The notes under the pieces were generated by a model. The model was not told the DNA's origin. It saw only the letters and a list, made by a program, of their open reading frames with translations, and ran no database searches. The translations under genes were made by a program, and so were the position numbers. Positions 43,031 to 52,363 of a stretch of DNA of 54,097 nucleotides are shown piece by piece. Source of the DNA: Triparma columacea. Its lineage: Eukaryota > Sar > Bolidophyceae > Parmales > Triparmaceae. The DNA is taken from positions 20,754 through 74,850 of the forward strand of contig BRYA01000346.1 of assembly GCA_030267965.1 (NCBI GenBank). The letters are read 5' to 3'. Within the stretch, counting starts at the first letter, position 1, and each line of letters begins with the position of its first letter.

Positions 43031-44286
43031 GCTTGATTTGCCGCCCTTCTTGCCGCCCTTCTTGCTCTTCTTGCTCTTGGACTTTGCACTACCCTCGGCC
43101 CTCGCTTTCTCCATCTTCTTGTCGGCTAGGATTTTCTGGATTCTGTGATGAAGAGGGGTGGAAGAACAGGGGAGGAAGGGCGGGGGAGGAGCAGATAGTT
43201 TTAGTTAAAATCTATATAGAGAGAGGACATGCAGTCAGCTTGCATCTATTCTTACCTCTCGAGCTCAGAAATGGACATGGAATCGAAGGCCTGCGCAGCA
43301 TTGTCAACCGTGAAAGAGTGCTGGCTGATCCCCCCCGAGACGTTCAACCTCGAGGAGGAGATGTCAGATGTCTCGCTGACTGCGTCAAAGTCAGAGGCCG
43401 TGATGTCGGTGAAGTTCGATATTTGGGAGTTAAGGGAGGGACGGCGAGGGGACACCTGGGAAGGACGGAGCGGCGACCGAAGATTCGTGTTAACAATGTT
43501 TAATAAGGTGCGCCTGGCAATACATGTAAGACAAGTCCCTTCTTCACACCTCAGCTCGGCCCTTCTCACCTTCTTGATCTGGATATTTGGGTCTGCTTGC
43601 GAGGGATCTACGCAAAGCGCGGAAGAGGAGAAGCGGGTAAAAGCCGTGTGTTGAATGACCTTGGCAGCACGCTCCTGCAGCTGAGACTGGATCTCCTCAA
43701 GCTCCATGTCGTGGAAGTCGTCATCTGCTATGTGCTGATTCGAAGAGGTGGCCAGGAACGTCTTGTCAAGCTCGGTGGGGGCGCGTACGGTCGAGCGGCG
43801 CTTCGTTGGGTGGTTCGGGGCCGGGTTTGTGTTATCTTCAGGGGCTGCATCGTTGGTGGGGGTAGAGCCCCTGGAGCTCGGCTTGCCCCCCTTGGTGCGG
43901 AAGGTGGGAGGCCCCGAACGGGAGCGACGATGAGGCTGGGAGGAAGACTTCTCATCGCCAGAGGAGTTGTAGTACTTGAGCGTCGAGGGGGAGGGGTTTC
44001 GAGGTGACTGCGACTGCTTCCCCTCACCACCACTGTCCTTGCCGTCCTTGCTTTTCTTTTTCTTGTTTTTCAGACCTCCGGGGCTAGGAGTACGCCTGTC
44101 GTTCTTGTGAACGATCGGTGACGACGCATGCGTAAAGGGAGAGCGCGTAGAATTGCGAGAAGATGATCTAGAGGAGGGTCCGTCTGGTTGATTGAAGGAC
44201 GGAGAGGGTGGCTTCCTGCTCTGAGTGGAGCTTCTCGGCACGGTGTGGTCGCCCTTCACCGGCTGCGATCCACGTGTGAGCTCCAT
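42137..44286 (-). CDS. Ser/Lys-rich low-complexity protein of unknown function
   Basis: Two exons: 43256-44286 and 42137-43142 (678 residues), joined in phase 2 to give SISELERIQKILADKK. The first ATG (44286) was chosen; the frame is open further but pyrimidine-rich there. Residues 1-200 are basic and Ser/Pro-rich (RKPPSPSFNQ, KNKKKKSKDGK). A helix at about 225-250 resembles a single IQ-type calmodulin-binding segment (ERAAKVIQHTAFTRF), followed by a Cys-containing stretch (LRCEEGTCLTCIARR). Exon 2 opens with a Lys-rich run and a poly-Asn tract, and continues with acidic Ser-rich sequence with many potential phosphosites. A short motif (SYLKDVQVKDPNRAIEVAER) looks structured. No family recognised. 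Confidence 0.65.
42988..43032. repeat. (GTT)n microsatellite coding poly-Asn on the minus strand
   Basis: A run of about a dozen GTT units within exon 2 of the Ser/Lys-rich gene gives a poly-Asn tract. Confidence 0.9.
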
Positions 44287-44592
44287 GACACAAGAGACTG
44301 AGGGGCGGGGGGGGTTAGATTGGTGGAGTCTGTTGTGAACCACATGGAAAAGCACGAGGATTTGGCAAGCTTTTTCAAGCAAATGGGGTGGAGTTGTGGC
44401 AAAAACGACGAGACCAATGGGTTCTACTAAAAAATGACACGGTGATGGGGGAAGTTTGAGAAGATATGGGGGGCAAAACTAACCTTAATTTGGGCTTAGA
44501 AGTGGGGTGTGGATAGCAGGGCAAGCTGAAAGGGAAGAAAAGGAAGAACAAAAGTCGCAAAATAAAAATTAAAAAAAGTGAGATTTTGTACT
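44287..44592. other. Intergenic region between two minus-strand genes
   Basis: About 300 bp between the start of the Ser/Lys-rich gene and the stop of the desaturase gene. A CAG acceptor-like site just upstream of 44286 could mark a 5'-UTR intron. Nothing else seen. Confidence 0.4.
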
Positions 44593-46796
44593 TTATGAGA
44601 TCTTCTCTTTACCAACTCCGAGGAACCTCAAATGGCTGATCATCTTGCCGTAGGCCGTGAAGATGGAGGGCTCGTGCTGCGCGGGGGGGGATTGGGGGGG
44701 GGATTAGGGGAAAAGGGGAGGGGGTTTGGAAGTTTGGAAGTCCTTGACTCACCTGGTAAGGCACACCAAACTCCCTGCATGTGGACTGGACGACGTCCTG
44801 GATCTCCACGTAGTTCGTGTGGCAGATGCTGGGGAAGAGGTGATGCTCTATTTGGTGGTTGAGCCCCCCCGAGAAGTGGTTCCAAAACCAGCTGCGGGGG
44901 CGGGGAAAGGGGGGAAGGGGTTGAGTGTTAACGTGGAGTTGGGAGTTGTTGGAGTTGAGTTGCTGCCAGATTCAACATATTCTCACCTCCCAACGCTCCA
45001 GTTGACGCTCGTCTGGCACTGGACGGCGGCCCAATCGTTCATATCCGTCTTGTTGTCATCCTTGATGTCCTGCTGCGATTCCTCCATAGGCGTGCTGCCG
45101 TCGCAGCAAACAGGCTGTGAGAGGCAGCGAAAGAGGCGAGCCGCGAGAAGGGTTGCGTCAGTGGGTGATAAGGGGGGAGGGAGAGGAGCCGAAGGTTGCT
45201 GGAGCTGGATGCGTAGCTCTGACTGATGCGTAGCTCTGACTGAAGCTCCCAGTTGCTCGCCTTCTACCATATATTCTCACCTTGAACGAGGTCGTGTTGC
45301 CACTCCCCGCATCGTTCTTTTGAGCGAACGCTACCCCCTCGATCACGTGATTGACGATAAACATGGTGGCGAGCATCTCCCCGCAAGTGAGGTGGCCGAT
45401 GATGAAGAGGAGGAGGCCCTTGCCAATGCCCTGGAAGTAGCAAGGCAGGAAGACCATGTAGACAAAGGAGAGGGCCTTCATGAACCAGAACCTGATCACG
45501 TTGAGGATTGAGGCATACCTGCAGGTCGCGTCGATGTGGTAGAGGCGCTTCGCCCTGATGATCTCAACGTCTTGCGAGAGGACCTTGGAAAGGGTCATGA
45601 AGCTAAAGAGGAAGGGGGCATAGATATGTTGGTAGGCATGATACCACTCCCGTGTGTGGTGGGGGTGCATCCGCATAAAGGGGTAACTCGAGAAGACGTC
45701 AGGGTCCGATTCGATGTCATCCCCCAGCCCGTCCTTGTTGCCGTCCATCTTGCCTCCAATCCCCTCGACATCGAGGAGGTTCGTGTAGGGGTGGTGGCCC
45801 AGCATGTGCTGGATCTCCCAAGTGAAGGCAGAGGCCCCAATCATATCGAGCGTCCACCCAGCAGCCTTGTTGATGGGCTTGGAGTTGCTGAAGGCACCGT
45901 GGCTACCGTCGTGCTGAATGCAGGTACCCACGAAGGAGGCAGTGAGGCCCATTATCACGCACGCGAGGATGGGGTGGAGGTAGCCAGGGAGGAGGCACAT
46001 GGCAGCGAGGGACGACCAGAAGGTGGTCAGGAGGAGGATGGCCTGTGGGAGAGAAGGCTATTGCGTGAGTAGTGGGCGACAAGCGAAGGATTATATATCG
46101 CGAAAGCCTTACCTTTATGTGGATGGAACCAGATCCCCCCCGCCTCCCGAGTTTGAGTTCTTCCAACCTCTCGCAAACCCTCTTCTTGAGGGTGGGGTAG
46201 AACTTTGACGTAAAGGTGTAGAAGGAAGGCTTGTTATCGAGGAGCTCCCCGACCTCATACTTTTTAAGGACCGCGTCCATCCTCTTCCCAGCCTTGCTCC
46301 CGGGCACACAGGCAGGGTGGTAAGTCTCCCACAGCACAGTCGCATCTGAGAGACAATGAGGCGAGCGAATCGAGACGACGAATGGATTGTTAGCCATCAG
46401 GTTCCATATCTTCAGACAATCCAGTGTGCTAGGAAGCGAGGGGGAAGAATGGTGAACACCCAACAGAAAGAATGCCACCCCCCCAACGCCACTTGCACTG
46501 TTCCTTACCTCTCCCACCGGCTAAATATAGAAGATCTCCTCCTGGGTGTTTGCTCATGAAGTCAGTGATATCATATACCTAAGGAAGTGGGGGAATTTGG
46601 TGGGATAAGTGACGTTAGGTGAAAATAAAATGAGGAATATGAGATACAAGCGACTTACCTTCCCATGAACAGCAGTCATGATGCGTCCTGACGGGCTACT
46701 GGAGGGGTGAGCGTGCTGATTCAACTGGGAGATTCGGTAGCCGCCAGACGTTGGAATTGGGGATAACAACTCCGCATTCTTCTTTATCTTGCACAT
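44593..46796 (-). CDS. Cytochrome b5-fused front-end fatty-acid desaturase
   Basis: Seven exons on the minus strand: 46659-46796, 46509-46578, 46113-46345, 45281-46042, 44987-45114, 44753-44891 and 44593-44676 (517 residues). The N-terminal cytochrome b5 domain has [20 protein letters not shown] with the heme-ligand HPGG, split by introns 1 and 2. The membrane desaturase follows with three His boxes: [15 protein letters not shown], and QIEHHLF. Gln in place of the first His of box 3 is the front-end signature. Such enzymes insert delta-4, -5 or -6 double bases of unsaturation near the carboxyl end of polyunsaturated fatty acids in the [11 protein letters not shown] in box 1 is closest in my judgement to delta-4/delta-5 types, but regioselectivity is not decided. 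All seven exons keep phase. Intron 4 carries the shared introner-like motif. Confidence 0.93.
45210..45243. repeat. 17-bp tandem duplication in a desaturase intron
   Basis: TGCGTAGCTCTGACTGA occurs twice in direct succession (45210-45226 and 45227-45243) within intron 4 of the desaturase gene. Confidence 0.95.
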
Positions 46797-47028
46797 CTTT
46801 TGGTAGGAGTAGAAGAGAGGCCCAACTTTTGAACAGTTTCAACCTCCTTTAACCTCCATGTGAAATTCGAGATTTAAGTATATTTGCTTTGTCAGATCAA
46901 CCCATTCCGTAGCTCCACGAAGCAGACAAAATTAAGTTGACAGCGGTAGTTTTTTTTCTTTTTTCACACCAAGATTTCGAGAAATTCAGGTGGCCAAGTT
47001 CACGAAGTCAGACCAGACAGAAAGGAGA

Positions 47029-48457
47029 ATGCGAATATTTCTCCTTCTCCTGTGTCTTCTGACTGAGACTGTACAGTTCCGTTTAGCTAGTTCTTTTGAT
47101 ATTGCAGGATTCCGAGTTAGATGTACGAATAATTTAAGGTCAGGGATAAATTCACAACTCCTAAACCCGAACCAGCCGACATCTGCCTTTCAATCATGCA
47201 ACAAGGGCCAAGTTGTTGAACACAGGACGACCCTTCGGCCTCTATTTCTGAGTGTCGATAACATCGATAGCCCAAAAAAGGGCAAGGCCTACAAGGACGC
47301 CATCAAGCAGACCACAGCCACCGTGCTGGCTGCTGCCAGCTTTGCTGCCTTCCTCGGCTACTTCGAGGGGTACAACGCGTTTGTGGAGTTCTCGGCGGGG
47401 TACCTGGTGGAACAGAGCTTGAGTGTGGACAATCTCTTCGTCTTCCTCCTCCTCTTTGAGTACTTCAAGGTTCCCTTTGCGTTCCAGAACAAAATCCTAA
47501 ACTGGGGGATTATAGGAGCCATGGTCATGAGGGCGGTCATGATCGCAGCGGGGGCGGTGGCACTTAAAGATTTCCACGGAATTCTTCTCGTATTTGCTGG
47601 GATCCTTGTATTTTCTAGTGGAAAGATATTAACTGAGTTTCTTGAGGGGGAGGGAGAGGAGGAAGAGGAGAACTTGGAGGTGCGTTTGGGGGGTTGTGTG
47701 AAATGGAAAATTTGGTCGGTCCGACAGAATTGCCCAAGTCCCCCCCTTCTCACTCACTCAACCCCCACCCCCCTCCCCCCGGACCCCCCTACCAGAATAA
47801 CTGGATTGTGAAATTCAGCAATTCTATCTTTAAGTCTACTGACAAATACGACGGCGACAACTTTTTCACCGTCAACGAAATCGGGGAAAGACTAGCAACC
47901 CCCATGCTCCTCTGCATGATAGCCGTAGAAATATCCGATGTTGTATTCGCAGTGGATTCCATCCCTGCGGTGTTTGGCGTGACGGAGAACCCCCTCATTG
48001 TGTTTTCGTCGAACATCTTCGCAATTGCTGGGCTGCGGTCGCTGTACACTATTTTGTCTGAAGCTGTCAAGGTGAGAATGGAGGAAAGATCACCCCTCTC
48101 GTTCATATGAGCAATAGACAACTTTATATCTCACTTCATGCACGCTTTGTTTCTCCCCAGGATCTCAAGTACCTCGAGCCATCCGTGGCCCTGGTCCTGG
48201 GCTTCATCGGGGCAAAGATGATCGCCGAATACTTTGGCATTTGCATCCCTACCTTGACCAGCCTAGGCGTGGTTGCGGCATTCCTCGGAGCGGGCGTCGG
48301 GGCGAGTGTTGTTTTCGGAGCGGAGCAGGAAGAGGGGAGGGGGGGCGTGGGAGGGACGGAGGGGGGAGTTGGAGGGCGAGGAGGAGGCGGAGCATTGACT
48401 GGGGGGGATGGGGAAGTAAGTGCCAAGGAGGGCGGCGTGGGCGACAAACGTACATGA
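47029..48457 (+). CDS. TerC-family integral membrane protein, probably plastid-targeted
   Basis: Three exons, all phase 0: 47029-47679, 47796-48071 and 48161-48457 (407 residues). The frame is open upstream to 46990, but 47029 is the first ATG and gives a signal peptide at once (MRIFLLLLCLLTETVQFRLA). SSFD follows, resembling the ASAF motif that marks the signal/transit junction in stramenopile bipartite plastid leaders. The TerC core has VEQSLSVDNLFVFLLLF, then KILNWGIIGAMVMRAVMI and the diagnostic ISDVVFAVDSIPAVFGVTE, in several membrane segments. Plant TerC is needed for thylakoid-membrane protein insertion; bacterial relatives act in metal homeostasis. The C-terminus is a Gly-rich low-complexity tail after about residue 345. 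It converges with the UBL3 gene (103 bp apart). Confidence 0.9.
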
Positions 48458-48560
48458 ATGAGCCCAGAAAATCACAGTGTTAAAAAGGAACTTGTATAAA
48501 GTACACCAATTACCAAAATTTTATAAAACTCCGCTCCACCATTGTAGTCGCTAGTCGCCT

Positions 48561-49255
48561 TCAAAGGATATTGCACGCACAGCGGGAATCAACCATAGTA
48601 TCACCGTTACCACTCGCTAAGGCATTCCTTCCAGGGGGAGGGGGGGAAGCTCTGATGACAGAAGTCCGCCCTTTCCCGACGCTAGGGGTTGCATTCAGGG
48701 GTCGCACGGAGCAGTTGATAGGGGTGCTGTGGGTGCTAAATTTGGGAATGTTGAAGGCCGACAGCTTGGAGTTGTCGGGAGACAAAATTCCCCTGCCCAT
48801 GCATATCATTCTACGACGAGTGAAGCAATTAGGGAAAAGCGAATGAGATGGCCGAACAGGATTGCAAAAGAAGAACGGGTTAGAAGCGAAGGAAGGCACC
48901 CGGTAACTTATCAACTAGCGCGCAACAACGCAATCATTTGTGCTGTTGTCCACCACTCTCACCTCATCCGATCGAGAGAGGGACATTCACCCACATCCGC
49001 AGGCCACTTCGCCTTGAGGCACTCCTTCATATCCAGGACGGTCTTGTCAAGGGATATCACCTGCGTGACAAATTTACCGTCACGGTTCGCAAACACAAAC
49101 CTCAACTCAATCTCATTAGCGCCAACCTCGACGACATCATTATCAACCCTAACGGTCTTCTCCTTTGTAGCAGTATCGATACTCTCAGCGGAAGAATCGG
49201 TGCCCACGCTGACCTTACTCACATCCTCAGCGTTAGTTGCGTTGGAGGAAGACAT
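48561..49255 (-). CDS. UBL3/MUB-type membrane-anchored ubiquitin-fold protein
   Basis: Two exons: 48963-49255 and 48561-48810 (180 residues), phase 2, giving SLDRMRMICMGRGIL. Residues 1-50 are an acidic Ser/Thr-rich leader. The ubiquitin fold follows: EIELRFVFANRDGKFVTQVI, TVLDMKECLKAKWPAD, MGRGIL, then SVRP. A linker ends in DSRCACNIL. The last four residues CNIL form a CaaX box; Leu at the end favours geranylgeranylation, and a second Cys lies two residues before. This matches UBL3/MUB proteins, which are prenylated, sit at the plasma membrane and help sort proteins or recruit E2 enzymes. The extra region between fold and CaaX (about 40 residues) is longer than usual. The ATG at 49255 was chosen over non-ATG extensions. 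Confidence 0.85.
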
Positions 49256-49772
49256 AATACAACTTTCCCTTAAGCTACGGAAAAGGGGGTGGATATCTTG
49301 ATTTCTGATGGCGGCCTCGGAATAAAGTGTCGGATATGGAAGACAACTCACGAACGAATAACTATTAACTACAGTAAAGTCGAAAGGAGGCGTAACAGGT
49401 CTTCAAATTGTGCAAACAAAACTCAAACCCGAAGTAACACACTTAGAACCTATTTATTTCAAGCTCCTGAACCACGGAGTTGTGGGCTGATGGTTAGCCG
49501 ACAGATGTAGGGAGATTGGAATACGAAGAGACGACGGGTTTGAGGTAAAGCGTCGGATTCAGAAGCAGGATTTGGTCCGAACTCTGCTGAGACTTTCCCA
49601 AATTTTCTCTTTTCCTCGGCTAGGAAACTTTGTTCCAGTTGGTCCTTTCAAACTCACATATCGAGTGGGATTCTTTGTGAGGCGTTCCTGGATAACGCAA
49701 GAGTTTGTCGGTCTGCCGTTTGACTATCTTGGGGTTAAATATCCAGCCCCCCAAACACTGTTTGCCCCGACC
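49256..49772. promoter_or_regulatory. Divergent promoter region, UBL3 / multi-pass membrane protein
   Basis: 517 bp between the two start codons. The frame upstream of 49773 is open back to about 49572 but has no ATG, so I treat it as 5' UTR. No regulatory motif recognised. Confidence 0.4.
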
Positions 49773-51499
49773 ATGGTGAATCACATTTTAGAGCATAATT
49801 TAGAGAGCTCTTCCGTTGAACAGCCCCCCATGGGGGCGAACGGAGAAGATCCGCGGCGACTGAATTTCATAGGACTTGACGCGAACGGCCAGGAGAGGGT
49901 CCTCTTTCTGACCTTCGCCGTAATATGCTGGTCCTGTTTCTGCAAGGCTGTGCAGTTTGGTTTCTTCCGGGCGCACTACAACGAGGCGAAGGTGGGTCGT
50001 AGTGTGGTTTGCTAGTTGTGGCTGCCACGAGAGGAATTTCCCCCCTTATTTCCGTTGGGGATTATATTAGGGGTTTCCTTTGGGTTGATGGGTTGAGGGG
50101 TTGAGCTTTCTCATTTTAGGTACCCGCCTAGCTCGTAAGCCTGACACTCCCGAAACCATCGACCCCCCCCCCCCCTCCCCCCTCCCCTTCCTTTCCTAGG
50201 TAATAAAATTCTGGTTCCCATTTAGCATCCTCCTTATGGTCTACGACAATTTTGTCATGGCACTGGGGGACACCATAAGCAACAAGGACGCTGTCGCCAA
50301 GTCAGTTTTCGTCCTGCACCCATTCATCGTCCCATCGGTCCTAATGACGACCTTCGAAATTACCTACCTGGTGCATAAGAGGAGGTGAGATAAGCGAAAA
50401 GGAAGCGACGAATCATGAGAAGGGTTGCTTTTTTAATGAACGACGAACCAATTATGTTTGCACTGCTCTTCAAATACTTTCAACCCACCCTTATTGTCGC
50501 TTCGCTCCCCCCCGTAGGTCGGTGAAGTTCTGCGGCATCCAATTTGACGAGGGCAGGAGGGTTAAGACGACCTACAAGTCCTGGCTGCTAAGAAATTTCG
50601 TAGGCATCATCGCTGGCTGCCTCATCGGGATCGGTGTCGTGGTGAATTTCGACCTCGTCCACATTAGGCACATTGATCCAGAGGCCGGGAACGTATCGTG
50701 GCTAGAGCTGTTTGAGAGCGAAAAAACTATCGAGGAAGATGTGCACAAAGTTCTAGGAGTTCTACCCACGGCCCTGCTTATCCTCGCAAATTTTTACTTC
50801 GCCGCCGTTATGTGGCGCTACGGCTCAAACAGCTCGATGATTATTCATAGCTCGTACCTCAACCCCTGGGTCTCCCAGCTTGTAGGGACGATCGGCCTTG
50901 TGGCAGGACAATTCCCAAAGGAAGACTTTAAAATCACGAGCAACGCCGGGGAGGCGCTATTAGTCATAACCATCATCTTCCTCATGCATGAGGTCGACAA
51001 GGACATGAACGCAGCCAACGAGTTCGTTGACTTTTTGGACGCAATCGAAGACAAAACAAACAGGTGAGGAAGGGGGTGGAGTGGGAAAGGGGGGGCGACT
51101 GACTGGCCAAAGGAAAGGGACGAAGACCAAGTAGCAATGACCGCGTGACAAAGACAAAAACAAAGACCCATGTTCACATTAATAACAATCCCCTTGCTCT
51201 GTGTACTCGCAGCGCCGATGAGAATGCCCAAATTGCAGCATCAATGAGGAGCGCAAATGACCCCCCCAAGACACCAACGCTATCAAAGAGCATGTTCTGG
51301 GGATTTGGAAGGTGAGAACCACTAGGAACAAACTGTAACCCTGCCTACAAAAACTTGTGACAGGATCTAACCCTCTGCATCGAACTCTCAAACTTTAAAA
51401 AGCAACGACAAGATCCCAGATCTTGACAAGGACGGACAGAGGGGAGGACAAGGAGGGGGCGAAATTGTTGAAATGAGCTCAATTGAAGTTCGACTGTGA
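49773..51499 (+). CDS. Multi-pass membrane protein of unknown family (about seven helices)
   Basis: Five exons: 49773-49991, 50200-50384, 50518-51063, 51213-51311 and 51403-51499 (381 residues). Hydrophobic segments include VLFLTFAVICWSCFCKAVQF, FWFPFSILLMVYDNFVMAL, FIVPSVLMTTFEITYLV, NFVGIIAGCLIGIGVVVNF, LPTALLILANFYFAAVMW, LVGTIGLVAGQF and LLVITIIFLMHEV. The N-terminus is soluble with LNFIGLDANGQ. The last exon encodes SNDKIPDLDKDGQRGG and MSSIEVRL, clearly coding in style. Its acceptor is weak, however, and without that splice the protein stops after GFGR at 51312-51314. Both ends may be used. No motif places it in a known transporter, receptor or channel family. Confidence 0.75.
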
Positions 51500-52363
51500 G
51501 ATGACAGACGCCTTTTAGTGTAAAAGCATTTACACCCTTACTATAGTGAATTACAATCTCTCTCAAAATCTTAATGTCTTCATTATCATTATCATCATCA
51601 TCATCATCATCATCACCATCACCATCATCATCATCATCATCATCATCATCGAGTGTGCGGGGTTGGGTTGGAAGGAGGCAAGGGAATGGGAGGGGGTGGG
51701 AAATGTGATGAACGTTGTTTCAAAGCTACAGTATTTTCGAATTTAGGGAGGAAGGCGACAGTACCAAGGGCGAGTGGATGCTACGCGTTTGCTTGCTGTT
51801 GTTGGTTGGTTGGGTGTTGTGAGTAGGGAAGGATTAAGAGCAAATTTTGTTGCCTTGGCTAAACTCGCGCTGCGAGGAGATATTATCGACTATTAGCGTG
51901 TGACAATACTATCGAGGCAAAAATCAACCTCTCCCAACACAAACAAATTGACGAAAGACGGTGACAAGGGATTTAAAAACTAGGACATCCCGGCGGCGGC
52001 CTTGTCGACAACTTCTTGGGACCCTTGGAGGAGTGGGGCTACAGTACGTGTGGTGAAGAGGTAAGCTGGGAGGGAGGGTGATCGGTGAGGGGGGGGATAT
52101 AGAATGGAAGCGGTCACGGATGGAAAAACCTTAAGAGAGGAGGAGGGAGGAGAAAAGACGAGGAAAGACCGAGGAGCCCGGAAGCCCCAACACCTTTTCT
52201 CTCTTTTGCTGTTCTGGGCTTTGGAATGGGTAATTTTGGAAAATACAAAAACGCGCTATATGACGCACTATTTTCACTCACACCCAAAAAACGTCGCTCC
52301 GCCACCTTCTTTTTACGCCCGTCGATTGCGAACGCAAAATTTTCAGCACCCGACAAGATCGTC
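51500..52363. other. Intergenic region with ATC microsatellite
   Basis: 864 bp without a convincing gene. It holds an (ATC)n/(ATT)n array at about 51579-51650, a GT-rich patch near 51790-51815, and the promoter and 5' leader of the next gene. Small open frames here consist largely of repeat. Confidence 0.6.
51579..51650. repeat. (ATC)n microsatellite
   Basis: A nearly continuous run of ATC units with a few ACC and ATT interruptions, intergenic. Confidence 0.95.

Noticed and set aside
51546..51746. 66-codon frame with poly-Ile/Thr
   Set aside because: Almost entirely translated ATC microsatellite.
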